64,000 nt of DNA from Coriobacteriaceae bacterium (GTDB lineage Bacteria > Actinomycetota > Coriobacteriia > Coriobacteriales > QAMH01), in NCBI GenBank assembly GCA_025992705.1, contig DAJPGJ010000001.1:1550001-1614000 (forward strand), written 5' to 3'. The notes beneath the pieces are model-generated. The model saw nothing but the letters and a program-made list of their open reading frames with translations. It was not told where the DNA came from and ran no database searches. Shown here in pieces: positions 25,821 through 34,977 of the stretch (positions are counted from its first letter, which is position 1; each line of letters opens with the position of its first letter). The position numbers and the translations under genes were made by a program.

Positions 25821-26623
25821 ATGCCACGCAGCTGCCTGCCGCCTTATCAATTGCTTCTGGAGTACGGGATCGAAGAGCCTTGGAAGAAGAGAAGCAACAC
25901 AAAACAAGACGCTTTCGTCAAACGGATCAACAAAGATGCCGGAGCGTTTCTCCGCAACAGCCTGATGCCTGAAATGCTGGCCTATCTCAAAGAGCAACAT
26001 ATCGTCGATGCGTCTTTGCGCATCGACGAGGACGCCCCCCCCCCCCAACGCTCAGATTCTTCTATCCGCAGTCCTTTTCCGATGATTCCATTTTGCAAGA
26101 AATCCGATTGGAGACAGGCGCCCTTGCGGCGTGGACGCCCACAACAGTGGCGCTCATCAGCCCGTATATTGCAGAGGCGTTCCCGGAGGCCTTTGCTCGC
26201 CTGACAACATCAGTGCTGGCAGTTTCTCCCGAAAGGACGTTCTGGGAAAAGACGACCATCCTGCACAAGGAGGCATTCCGCACGAACGGAAGGTCTCCCT
26301 CCAGATACTCTCGCCACTACTACGATCTTTACATGCTTGCGAATTCTGATGTCAAGTCGCGAGCACTAAATGATACGAACCTTCTCAAGAGTGTAGCGGA
26401 TTTCAAGATGGCTTTCTGGCGGTCGAACACCGCACGACATGACCTATGCGCTCCCGGAACGCTGAAGCTCATGCCTCCAAAGGGGTCCCTCCCTTTGGTC
26501 GAAGAAGACTATGCATCCATGCGAAATATTATTTTCGGCGATGCTCCCGACTTCGGCGAACTGATATTGGGAATATCCGAGCTTGAATCTGAGATTAATA
26601 ATCCCGAGCCTTCAAAAGGGTAA
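25821..26623 (+). pseudogene. AbiEii/AbiGii-type nucleotidyltransferase toxin, truncated and frameshifted
   Basis: The C-terminal two thirds of an AbiEii-family protein in two frames. Frame one (to about 26040) reads YGIEEPWKKRSNTKQDAFVK to LAYLKEQHIVDASL. Frame two reads FFYPQSFSDDSILQEIRLET, then AVSPERTFWEKTTILHKEAF and SRHYYDLYMLA, the most conserved part of the family. The break is a run of 12 C (26035-26046); 13 or 10 C would restore one frame. The N-terminal nucleotidyltransferase motif (GGT...SxDxD) is missing, and no AbiEi antitoxin gene is seen. Probably inactive as it stands. Confidence 0.7.
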
Positions 26624-27107
26624 TACTGTGCATATATCGAAGATAAGAATCCGAGAGTTTAAAGCATTACGAAAGCAGCCTCGGTCTTGCCATGAACTTA
26701 ATTCAGATGGGCATAGAAAACAAAACTAGCAATGATTAGATCTTAGTTAGCACCCACAGAAGCTAGACGAGATTTCGGGATATTCCTAAAGCCCCATGCG
26801 CATCCTGACACGATGAGCAATGTTTTGCCCCAAACCTGTGAAACGCACGATCCGTGGCTCTGAGAGCCCTATGTCATAGAAGCGACAAATCATGGAATCC
26901 GCTCTAGTTTTGGCATCATCGCTATTAGACACCGATCTTGAAAGACGCGCCCGCCATGCTCATGCAGACCATTGTGGTGCTGGGAACATGAAGTATTTGA
27001 GGCAACTCTCCAACGGAAATATTCGCATACCGAGAAACTCGTCAAAGATTGAAACATAGGACATAACGTAGTCATTATGCCCCTCTCTGAAGCACCTGCC
27101 ATGCAAT
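26624..27107. other. Intergenic stretch, possible short coding remnant
   Basis: 484 bases. On the minus strand from about 26964 to 26786 a frame without ATG near its start reads SNSDDAKTRADSMICRFYDI then GLSEPRIVRFTGLGQNIAHR and ends at TAG; it looks like the C-terminus of a lost protein. I do not recognise it. The remainder has no feature I can support. Confidence 0.25.
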
Positions 27108-28478
27108 TTAGTTCGACCACTCCATTCCAGACGCATCCTTCTTATCTATCGAAAGGTAATCCTCCTTGCATCCCCAAGTGTTAGTTTCGACCTCCAAAAG
27201 TCTTCGAAGGAATACCTGATACATTTCATCAGACTGCTCTCCGTCCAGGGTGAGAACCATAAAGCAATCACATAGATCACTTGCTAAGTTTCCGACTAAA
27301 AATAGAAGATCGGATTTTTGCTGATTAGGGGTAATTGGCAAATTTGCAATTTCCTCTAAAAGAATTGTTGCCATCGACAAAGAACAGATAGTCGCCACAG
27401 AGCTTTCGTCAAATTCCGCATACAAATCCGGCTCATAGAAGAAAGAGCGTGCAGTCAATGCATCAATATGCACGAATTGGCATGCATATCTGTAGAAAAG
27501 ACCTCTTAATTCCTTGTCTGCGCAGGTTCCATTCCTCTCGCACTCAGCACCGATCTTCAGCTCGTCCTTCCTATTGCGCTTAGGGGCATCAGAGCCAAAT
27601 AGCGAGTCAATCCTGAGCTTTTTGTAATTAATCACGCCATCTTTTATCTCAAACCCATATTCAGCAAATGATAGAGAGGGCAGGATCTTGCTTGTGAAGA
27701 AATCTTCGTCACAGTTGATAGATCTCATACTTATGTAGCTTTCGAATAGGCTCCTTCCCAACGCATAGATCGATGCGGGTTCGGCAATCTCACGCAACTT
27801 CGAGATTGAGTTAATCGTTTTAACAGCCCGAATTGCCATAAAAGGCACATACTCTGCGAGCGAATAAGGTGGCGCCTCGATATCGCCTCTGTCTTTATTT
27901 TGGTAGTTCAAAAAATAATTTAGTCCGCTTGTCAAAGAAGACGCGACATTGCTTATCCGCTCGTCAATGATTTCGTTTCCCATTAGAACAAGCGCAGGAA
28001 TACTTACATTCAGTCCTTCCCCGCAATCTCCGGTCCTCAAACGAGCGGCTTCGTCAACTATTTCATCATACTCTTCCATATATGCAGAAAATGCGTCTAG
28101 ATCGTACTGGGTCAAATATCTTTCGTTCATTGCACACGGCATGAGACCCTCTGTACGATACATTGCATATATCCAACTCTCTGACATGCCGCTTTCTCGT
28201 AGCGGTGGCATCAAGGCTTTGTAGTAGCTATTGCTATGGCGCTCTGCATCAAAGCTAATCAAGTCATCTGATCCAGGTTCTCTACCGAACAGCTTGCAGA
28301 ATTTGTCACGAGAACGATGAAAAGCTTCGAGGTGTTCTTCAGGTATCAAAGCTTCATACTTTGATACAAACGAACCATCATCGTCTCTAAACCAGTTAAT
28401 GCCTTTCTTCTTGCAACATTTTTTATATTTCTTTCCTCTACCGCAAGGGCACTTTTCATTCGGACTGACCTCTTTCAT
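27108..28478 (-). CDS. SEC-C motif protein with a DUF5677-like domain
   Basis: 456 residues from ATG at 28478, chosen because GGAGG lies five bases upstream. The N-terminus is a clear SEC-C zinc motif (NEKCPCGRGKKYKKCCKKKG). The body is helical. ALGRSLFESYISMRSI and FYRYACQFVHIDALTARSFF match the general pattern of DUF5677 (an R-x-L-E helix and a Y-x-H helix), a HEPN-like group. AT-rich, unlike core genes. SEC-C proteins with such domains are common in accessory and defence regions, but no function is established. Confidence 0.75.
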   Translation of the reverse strand: MKEVSPNEKCPCGRGKKYKKCCKKKGINWFRDDDGSFVSKYEALIPEEHLEAFHRSRDKFCKLFGREPGSDDLISFDAERHSNSYYKALMPPLRESGMSESWIYAMYRTEGLMPCAMNERYLTQYDLDAFSAYMEEYDEIVDEAARLRTGDCGEGLNVSIPALVLMGNEIIDERISNVASSLTSGLNYFLNYQNKDRGDIEAPPYSLAEYVPFMAIRAVKTINSISKLREIAEPASIYALGRSLFESYISMRSINCDEDFFTSKILPSLSFAEYGFEIKDGVINYKKLRIDSLFGSDAPKRNRKDELKIGAECERNGTCADKELRGLFYRYACQFVHIDALTARSFFYEPDLYAEFDESSVATICSLSMATILLEEIANLPITPNQQKSDLLFLVGNLASDLCDCFMVLTLDGEQSDEMYQVFLRRLLEVETNTWGCKEDYLSIDKKDASGMEWSN

Positions 28479-28821
28479 AAATACCTCCAATACGAAATAT
28501 TTTGGATGGCATTAGAGCAAGCATCTTTCCGTCCTCAAATTCGTACACCAAAAGGAACGGGTATATGGATGCTCTCACACAAATCTAGGACAAAAAATGC
28601 TACATCTAGATTGAAAAGCAAGAGAAGATTCCGCAAATGCTGGACATGCATAGGCTATACAGAGATAAAGCATACCAATTACTACAGCACTTCCAGCACA
28701 AATTATCAAAGCAGCCAGCGCCTTCGCTATTCCTTGAAAAAAGTGATTGAATCGTTTCGAGAGTTGTTATCTTCGCCCACAAAGTATCCAATAAGCGGAT
28801 ATTAACTAACAAGCATCTGCG
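28479..28821. other. Intergenic stretch without a convincing gene
   Basis: 343 bases between the SEC-C gene and guaA, AT-rich up to about 28805. Open frames on both strands exist but lack ribosome binding sites and known motifs. GC content rises sharply at the guaA stop codon, which marks the right edge of the AT-rich accessory segment. Confidence 0.4.
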
Positions 28822-30465
28822 CTATTCCCACTCCACGGTACTCGGCGGCTTGGACGTGATGTCGTAGACCACGCGGTTGATCCCCGGGACCTCGGCCACG
28901 ATGCGGCTGCTGATCCGCCCGAGCACGTCGTAGGGCAGCTTGGCCCAGTCCGCCGTCATCGCGTCGCTACTCTCCACCGCGCGCAGGATGATCGGGCGCG
29001 CGTAGGTGCGCTCGTCGCCCATCACGCCGACGCTGCGTATGTCGGGCAGCACCGCGAAGTACTGCCACACGGCCCGCTCGATGACGGGCCCGCCGGCGCA
29101 TCCGCGCTCGACCTCGCCATTTGGCTCGCCGCTCTCCTCGGCGATCATCGCGTTGTACGCGTCGAGCTCCTCGCGCACGATCGCGTCGGCCTCCTTGAGC
29201 ATTGCGAGCTTCTCGGGCGTCACGTCGCCGATGATGCGGATCGCCAAGCCCGGCCCCGGGAACGGCTGGCGCTGCACGATGTGGTCGGGCAGCCCGAGCG
29301 CCGTACCCAGCGCGCGCACCTCGTCCTTGAAGAAGTGATCGAGTGGCTCGATGAGCTCGAAGCTCACACCGTCCGGGAACGGAATCAGGTTATGGTGGCT
29401 CTTGATGGTCGAGGCCTTGCCGCCAGTCTTGCGCGCGCCGCTCTCGATGATGTCGGGATAGATCGTGCCCTGCGCCAAAAAGCGCACCGGGCGGTCGTCC
29501 TCGGCCAGTTCCTCGGCCACGGCGAAGAACTCCTTCCAGAACTGCTCGCCGATGATGCGACGCTTCTGCTCCGGGTCGGTCACGCCGGCCAGCAGCTGCG
29601 CGTAACGGTCCTCGGCGTGCACGTGCACGAAGTCGACGTCGAACTGCTTGGTGAAGACCTCCTCGACCTGCTCGGGCTCGTCCTTGCGCAGTAGCCCGTG
29701 GTTCACGAACACGCAGGTCACCTGGTCACCGATGGCCTTCGAGACGAGCGCCGCCACGACGCTCGAGTCCACGCCGCCGGAAAGCCCCAGGATCACGCGG
29801 CTGTCCCCCACCTGCTCGCGAATCGCCGCGACCGAATCCTCGATGATCGAGTCCATCGTCCAGCTCTTCTCGAGCCCGCAGATGTCGAAGAGGAAGTTGG
29901 CGAGCATCTGGTTGCCGTGAGGCGTGTGGCGCACCTCGGGATGGAACTGCGTCGCGTACAGCCCGCGCTCGGCATCCTCCATGGACGCAACCGGGCAGAT
30001 GTCAGTATGCGAGGTGATGACGAAGCCGTCGGGCACCTCGGTCACGGCATCGCGGTGGCTCATCCACACGGTCTGCTCGTGCGGCGTGTCCGCGAGCAAC
30101 CGCGAATCGGAACCCGCGCGCGTGATCTTGGCCGGGCCGTACTCGCCCTTGTCGGTGTGTCCCACCGCGCCGCCGAGCGCCACGGCCATGGCCTGCTGCC
30201 CGTAGCAGAAGCCGAGCACGGGAATCCCCAGCTCGAAGATGGCCGCGTCCACGCTGGGCGCGTCCTCGGCGTACACGCTTGCCGGACCGCCCGACAGGAT
30301 GATCGCCGACGGCGCCAGCTCGCGCACCTCGTCGGCCGTGATGTCGCAGGGTACGATTTCGGAGTAAACCCCCAGGTCACGAACGCGCCGGGCAATGAGC
30401 TGCCCGTACTGCGCTCCAAAATCCAACACGATGACCAATTGCTGTGGGGTTGCGGACGTCGCCAC
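28822..30465 (-). CDS. guaA: GMP synthase (glutamine-hydrolysing)
   Basis: 547 residues. It converts XMP to GMP with glutamine and ATP. N-terminal class I glutamine amidotransferase: LDFGAQYGQLIARRVRD, catalytic Cys in GFCYGQQAMA, and the His/Glu of QFHPEVRHT. ATP-pyrophosphatase domain: P-loop LGLSGGVDSSVVAAL, then GVTDPEQKRRIIGEQFW, QGTIYPDIIES and the C-terminal dimerisation domain ending DITSKPPSTVEWE. I start it at a GTG with GAGGAGG five bases upstream; longer frames upstream are not coding. A housekeeping gene marking return to core genome. Confidence 0.97.
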   Translation of the reverse strand: MATSATPQQLVIVLDFGAQYGQLIARRVRDLGVYSEIVPCDITADEVRELAPSAIILSGGPASVYAEDAPSVDAAIFELGIPVLGFCYGQQAMAVALGGAVGHTDKGEYGPAKITRAGSDSRLLADTPHEQTVWMSHRDAVTEVPDGFVITSHTDICPVASMEDAERGLYATQFHPEVRHTPHGNQMLANFLFDICGLEKSWTMDSIIEDSVAAIREQVGDSRVILGLSGGVDSSVVAALVSKAIGDQVTCVFVNHGLLRKDEPEQVEEVFTKQFDVDFVHVHAEDRYAQLLAGVTDPEQKRRIIGEQFWKEFFAVAEELAEDDRPVRFLAQGTIYPDIIESGARKTGGKASTIKSHHNLIPFPDGVSFELIEPLDHFFKDEVRALGTALGLPDHIVQRQPFPGPGLAIRIIGDVTPEKLAMLKEADAIVREELDAYNAMIAEESGEPNGEVERGCAGGPVIERAVWQYFAVLPDIRSVGVMGDERTYARPIILRAVESSDAMTADWAKLPYDVLGRISSRIVAEVPGINRVVYDITSKPPSTVEWE

Positions 30466-30634
30466 GGTGCCTCCTCGAAGATGTCGAATGTATCGCATGG
30501 ATTCTACACCCTCCCCCGCCGTCACCATGTTTCGCGCGCATGAAATGTCGCGACTGCGCCGTCGGTCGGCCCACCCCCACGTCACCCATGCTACGATGGT
30601 CCCGCGCATTTCACCCGCGGCGAAAGGAACCCCC

Positions 30635-31177
30635 ATGCTTGAATCCGAACGCGACCTGCGCGACGAGCAGGCCCTCGACATCGCCAGAAAGATGCTGGTC
30701 GCAGCACGCACGGCCCCCAAGGGCAAGGGCGTCGACATCCTCGAATGCGCCGTCGTCACCGCCGAGCACGCCGAGGAGCTCGCCTGTGAGATGGAGGCCA
30801 TCGCCGAGGAGCGCGGCCACAAGTTCTTCCTGCGCGACGCGGACAACGTCCGCCAAGCCCAAGCCGTCGTGCTCATCGGCACGCGTCCGCAGCTCATGGG
30901 CCTTGACTGCGGACATTGCGGCTACGCCACCTGCGCGGAAAAACCGCAGGCAATCCCCTGCGCGGTCAACTGCATCGACGTGGGCATCGCCATCGGGTCG
31001 GCCGTATCGCGCGCCGCCGACATGCGCGTCGACAACCGCGTGCTCTTCTCGGCCGGCCTTGCCGCCGAGCGCCTGGGGCTGCTGGGCGAAGGCGTCGGCC
31101 AAGTCTACGCGATTCCCATCTCCATCGGCTCGAAGAGCCCCTTCTTCGACCGCCCGAGCACCCGCCCGCAGGCATAG
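30635..31177 (+). CDS. DUF2148 ferredoxin-domain protein
   Basis: 180 residues from ATG with AAAGGAAC upstream. Typical DUF2148 sequence: DEQALDIARKMLVAARTAPK, GKGVDILECAVV, then a Cys cluster LDCGHCGYATCAEKP and PCAVNCIDVGIAIGSAVS, which may bind an Fe-S cluster, and a terminal SKSPFFDRP. The family is found in anaerobes and has no known reaction; a redox role is inferred. Divergent from guaA with about 170 bases between. Confidence 0.88.
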   Translation: MLESERDLRDEQALDIARKMLVAARTAPKGKGVDILECAVVTAEHAEELACEMEAIAEERGHKFFLRDADNVRQAQAVVLIGTRPQLMGLDCGHCGYATCAEKPQAIPCAVNCIDVGIAIGSAVSRAADMRVDNRVLFSAGLAAERLGLLGEGVGQVYAIPISIGSKSPFFDRPSTRPQA

Positions 31178-31191
31178 GACCACGAAAACGT

Positions 31192-31218
31192 GACAAAAGT
31201 GCCCCGGCGACTTTTGTC
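31192..31218. repeat. Palindromic repeat GACAAAAGT...ACTTTTGTC
   Basis: The inverted repeat starts 15 bases after the DUF2148 stop and could act as a terminator. An exact copy in the opposite orientation is at 39048-39074, again next to a gene end, so this is a dispersed element rather than a unique terminator. Confidence 0.7.
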
Positions 31219-31597
31219 TGCTGTCAATGGGAGTTATCCACAAATTCTACAATTTTGACCTGCAGAGAGAATAATTTTATTCACAATTTGAAATAAAAAG
31301 GGCCGAATTCTCGCAAAAACGACCTCTCTTTTTCGCGAAATCAAGCGCTTGACCTGCGGATATCAAGTTTTCCACAAAATTAATTCTTCGAGACAGTAAT
31401 AATTTCTATCTGTCAACTTATTTTTCAAATTTTTAGTGATACAATCGGTGTGCGGCAAGATTCTAACCATGAATGACAAAATGTCAGGAAATGGAAGACT
31501 GCTCGACTCCTCCATCTCGCGCTGACAGAGCTTCATTCGATGGTTGTTTTCGAACCCGAAAACGGATGAGAGTTCTATAAGGAAAGGGGTGAGGAAA
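31219..31597 (+). promoter_or_regulatory. AT-rich upstream region of the gad operon
   Basis: About 380 bases, markedly AT-rich and without a gene. A TACAAT at 31440-31445 (GTGATACAATCGG) is the best -10; TTATTT 16 bases before it would be a weak -35. That leaves a leader of about 145 bases before gadC. Such AT-rich promoter regions suit silencing or acid-stress control, but no specific operator is recognised. Confidence 0.35.
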
Positions 31598-33208
31598 ATG
31601 AGTGAAGAAAAGACGGCACCGGCGGCATCCGGCAAGCAAGCGGCAAAGATGCTCGGATTCGGTGGCTTCTTCGCCATGACGGCATCGATGGTCATGACCG
31701 TGTATGCGTACCCCAACTTCGCATCATCTGGTCTGCATCTGATCTTCTTCCTCATACTGGGTGGTATCTTCTGGTTCCTCCCGGTCGCACTGGTCGCCGC
31801 CGAGATGGCGACTGTCAAAGGATGGGAAGACGGTGGCATCTATGCCTGGGTCGGCAACACCCTCGGCAAGCGCTGGGGTTTCGCGGCCCTGTTCTACCAA
31901 TGGTTCCAGATCACGGTCGGCTTCGTAACCATGGCGTTTTTCGTCCTGGCCGCGATTTCGTACATCGTGGGATGGGACGCGCTCTACAATAATCCGCTCG
32001 TCATGTTCATCGGCGTGGCGATTATCGTATGGGTGCTCACGCTCACGCAGCTCGGCGGCACCAAGCTCACCGCCCGCATAGCCAAGATCGGCTTCTTCGG
32101 CGGCGTGCTGATTCCCGCCGTCGTCCTTCTGATCGGCCTGGTCGCGTACCTGGCCACGGGCGGCGTCTCACAGCTGCACTTTGACGCGGGCGGCATCGTC
32201 CCCGACTTCACGAAGGTGAGCACGCTGGTCATCTTCGCATCGTTCATCCTCGCCTTCGCGGGCGTCGAGGCTTCCGCCTCGCACGTGAACGAGCTGAAGA
32301 ACCCCGGCAAGATCTACCCGATGGTCATGATCGTGCTCTGCATCCTCACCATCGTGCTCGACACGCTGGGTGGTCTCGCGGTTGCCATGACCATGACCGA
32401 GGCGCAGCTCGACGCCAACCTCTCCACCGGCGTCGTCGTGGCGTTCGCCAACATATTCGACGCGCACTTCCACTGCGGATGGCTCGTGTACGTGATCGCG
32501 TTCCTGCTGGCCGCAGGCGTCCTTGCCGAGATCTCTTCCTGGATCGTCGGCCCGTCGCGCGCGCTGCTCGAGACCGCGAACGAGGGCATCATCCCGCGTA
32601 GCTTCGCCAAGACCAACAAGCACGGCGTCTCCGTCAAGACCGTCGTGGTCCAGGGCGTCATCGTCACCATCTGGGACGCGGTGCTCTGCGGGTCCATGGC
32701 ACTGGCGGGTGGCTCGGGCTCGTCGATTTCGTACCTCACGGCAGTCGGCCTGACCGTCGTCATCTACCTCGTGGGCTACGTCCTGTTCTTCCTCGCCTAC
32801 TTCAAGCTGGTGTTCAAGGGCAAGGACCACACTCGCGTGTTCCAGATCTTCGGCGGCACCGCGGGCAAGTGCATCGTCGCCGGCCTCGGTCTCATACTCA
32901 CAGTCTTCGCGCTGGTCGTGTCGTTCTTCCCGCCGAGCCAGCTCAATGCGTCGTCCGGCACCGTGTACGTCATCACCCTGCTGATCTGCTGGGTCATCTC
33001 GGTGGCGATCCCGTTCGTCATCTACGGCCTGCGCAAGCACTGGAACGGTGGCGTCGACCACAAGCCGCCCACGATTGCGAGCAAGAAGACCGCAGCGGCC
33101 ACGGCAACGGCCGCAGACGCGCCGGCTCCCGTCGGCAAGCACTCCGTCCCCTCGCCCGCTGCCGGCACGCAAGACGCGGCCCCCGCGGACACGCCCCAGA
33201 AGGAGTGA
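31598..33208 (+). CDS. gadC: Glutamate:GABA antiporter
   Basis: 536 residues from ATG (MSEEKTAPAASGK), with GAGGAAA upstream. APC-superfamily transporter with about twelve membrane segments; AEMATVKGWEDGGIYAWVGN and the region IFASFILAFAGVEASASHVN are characteristic of the GadC subgroup. A hydrophilic tail of some 50 residues rich in Ala, Thr and Pro follows the last helix and could be a C-plug. GadC exchanges external glutamate for cytosolic GABA, exporting a proton equivalent. Directly followed by gadB, 100 bases downstream. Confidence 0.92.
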   Translation: MSEEKTAPAASGKQAAKMLGFGGFFAMTASMVMTVYAYPNFASSGLHLIFFLILGGIFWFLPVALVAAEMATVKGWEDGGIYAWVGNTLGKRWGFAALFYQWFQITVGFVTMAFFVLAAISYIVGWDALYNNPLVMFIGVAIIVWVLTLTQLGGTKLTARIAKIGFFGGVLIPAVVLLIGLVAYLATGGVSQLHFDAGGIVPDFTKVSTLVIFASFILAFAGVEASASHVNELKNPGKIYPMVMIVLCILTIVLDTLGGLAVAMTMTEAQLDANLSTGVVVAFANIFDAHFHCGWLVYVIAFLLAAGVLAEISSWIVGPSRALLETANEGIIPRSFAKTNKHGVSVKTVVVQGVIVTIWDAVLCGSMALAGGSGSSISYLTAVGLTVVIYLVGYVLFFLAYFKLVFKGKDHTRVFQIFGGTAGKCIVAGLGLILTVFALVVSFFPPSQLNASSGTVYVITLLICWVISVAIPFVIYGLRKHWNGGVDHKPPTIASKKTAAATATAADAPAPVGKHSVPSPAAGTQDAAPADTPQKE

Positions 33209-33308
33209 TGTGTCGACGAACCATACCAAGCACGTAAAGGCACGTAAGTTCGTTCAACGTAGGTACCAAATCCGAAGCGATTCGGATAGTGATTAGGAGG
33301 AGATTATC

Positions 33309-34754
33309 ATGACTGTTAAAGACATCGACCTCGTTTCGACCGAGGAACTGGCAGAGATGGACGCCCAGACCTCATACACGTCCCCGATCTTCGGCAGCTA
33401 TGCCTCGGACGTCGAGATGCCCGAGACCAAGCTCAACAAGATGCCCATCGAACCGCGTATCGCAAGCGAGATGATTCGCGAGTACATCGGCACCGAGGGT
33501 AACGCCCACCAGAACCTCTGCACCTTCGTCCAGACCTACATGGAGCCCGAGGCTGCGGAGCTGATGAAGGACACGCTCGAGAAGAACGCCATTGACAAGG
33601 ACGAATACCCGATGACGGCCGACCTCGAGAACCGCTGCGTGAAGATCATCCAGGACCTGTGGCACGCCGATCAGGACGAGCAGCCCATGGGCACCTCGAC
33701 CGTCGGCTCGTCCGAGGCCTGCATGCTGGGTGGCCTGGCCGCTCTGTTCCGCTGGAAGGCCCTGGCCAAGAAGGCTGGCATCGACATCTACAGCGATCAT
33801 CGCCCCAACCTGGTCATCACCTCCGGCTACCAGATCTGCTGGGAGAAGTTCTGCCGCTACTGGGACATCGAGATGCGTCTGGTCCCCATGGACGCCGAGC
33901 ACCTGTACATGACCCCGGAGTCGTGCATGCCCTTCGTCGATGACCACACCATCTGCGTCGTCGCCCTGCTCGGCATCACCTACACCGGCTGCTACGATGA
34001 CGTCAAGGGCATCGACGCCGCTCTGACCGAGTACAACAAGACGGCCAAGGTGCCTGTCCGCATCCACGTCGACGGCGCGTCCGGCGCCATGGTCGCCCCG
34101 TTCATCGAGCCCGAGCTCGAGTGGGACTTCCGCCTTCCCAACGTCTGGTCCATCTCGACCTCCGGCCATAAGTACGGCCTGGTCTACCCGGGCATCGGCT
34201 GGGTCATGTGGCGTTCGAAGGAGGCCTTGCCCGAGGACCTGATCTTCTGGGTCAGCTACCTCGGCGGCGAGGAGGCCACCATGGCCATCAACTTCAGCCG
34301 CTCGGCATCGCAGATCATCGGCCAGTACTACGTCTTCATGCGCAATGGCTTCGAGGGCTACAAGGAGATCCAGAAGCGCACCCTGGACGTGGCACGTCAC
34401 CTGGTCGACGAGATCAAGAAGATCGGCATCTTCGTCATGTACGAGGAGGCCTCCGAGGTCCCCATCCTGTGCTGGAGCCTTGACCCCAAGGCCGGCAAGA
34501 AGTGGACGCTGTACGACCTGGACGACCGTCTGCGCATGCATGGCTGGCAGATTCCGGCTTACCCGCTGCCCGAGAACATGCAGGACGTCACGTGCCAGCG
34601 CATCGTGGCTCGCGCGGACCTCTCGATGACCATGGCCGACAAGTTCATCAAGGACATGAAGGCAGAGATTAAGAACCTCGACAACGCGAAGGTGATCGGA
34701 TCGGCCGATACCAATATCGCCCCCAAGAAGTCGTTCGACCACAGCGGCAGGTAA
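33309..34754 (+). CDS. gadB: Glutamate decarboxylase
   Basis: 481 residues. A PLP enzyme converting glutamate to GABA and CO2 while consuming a proton. Motifs: MGTSTVGSSEACMLGGLA (PLP phosphate region), HVDGASGAMVAPF (Asp255) and SISTSGHKYGLVYPG with the Schiff-base Lys near 288. Length is close to E. coli GadB (466) and the C-terminal tail KKSFDHSGR may serve as the pH-dependent plug. AGGAGGAG precedes the ATG. With gadC it forms the glutamate-dependent acid resistance system and makes the strain a likely GABA producer. Confidence 0.95.
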   Translation: MTVKDIDLVSTEELAEMDAQTSYTSPIFGSYASDVEMPETKLNKMPIEPRIASEMIREYIGTEGNAHQNLCTFVQTYMEPEAAELMKDTLEKNAIDKDEYPMTADLENRCVKIIQDLWHADQDEQPMGTSTVGSSEACMLGGLAALFRWKALAKKAGIDIYSDHRPNLVITSGYQICWEKFCRYWDIEMRLVPMDAEHLYMTPESCMPFVDDHTICVVALLGITYTGCYDDVKGIDAALTEYNKTAKVPVRIHVDGASGAMVAPFIEPELEWDFRLPNVWSISTSGHKYGLVYPGIGWVMWRSKEALPEDLIFWVSYLGGEEATMAINFSRSASQIIGQYYVFMRNGFEGYKEIQKRTLDVARHLVDEIKKIGIFVMYEEASEVPILCWSLDPKAGKKWTLYDLDDRLRMHGWQIPAYPLPENMQDVTCQRIVARADLSMTMADKFIKDMKAEIKNLDNAKVIGSADTNIAPKKSFDHSGR

Positions 34755-34844
34755 ACGGACGGCCCTCGGAAGGGAAACGATATAGTTTTACTTTCCTCCC
34801 CCTACTCACGCCCCGCTTAAGCCGCAAAGCAGGGCAACGGCACG

Positions 34845-34928
34845 GTACCGGCTCTCCATTTCGATGGAGGGCCGGTACTGGTTTATGCGGGACAAATGTG
34901 GGACAAGTGGACAGGTCATTTGTCCCGC
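34845..34928. repeat. Hairpins after gadB: TTCG-loop stem and a GGGACAAAT palindrome
   Basis: GTACCGGC.. pairs with ..GCCGGTAC around a TTCG tetraloop (34845-34877), a strong hairpin 90 bases after the gadB stop; there is no T-run, so terminator function is uncertain. Next to it, 34887-34928 is bounded by GCGGGACAAATG and CATTTGTCCCGC and contains GGACAGGTCATTTGTCCC, the same core found in the palindrome inside the ecfA gene at 49434-49508. Confidence 0.65.
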
Positions 34929-34977
34929 TTGCTGCCGGTAACTGCAGCAAATGAGACAACGTCTCTGAGTAACTGTC

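Noticed and set aside
30466..30897. Upstream extension of guaA
   Set aside because: It overlaps the promoter region and the start of the divergent DUF2148 gene and has no GMP synthase similarity; the GTG with a strong ribosome binding site is preferred.
32168..34742. Long minus-strand frames opposite gadC and gadB
   Set aside because: No domains, composition typical of antisense shadows of GC-rich genes.
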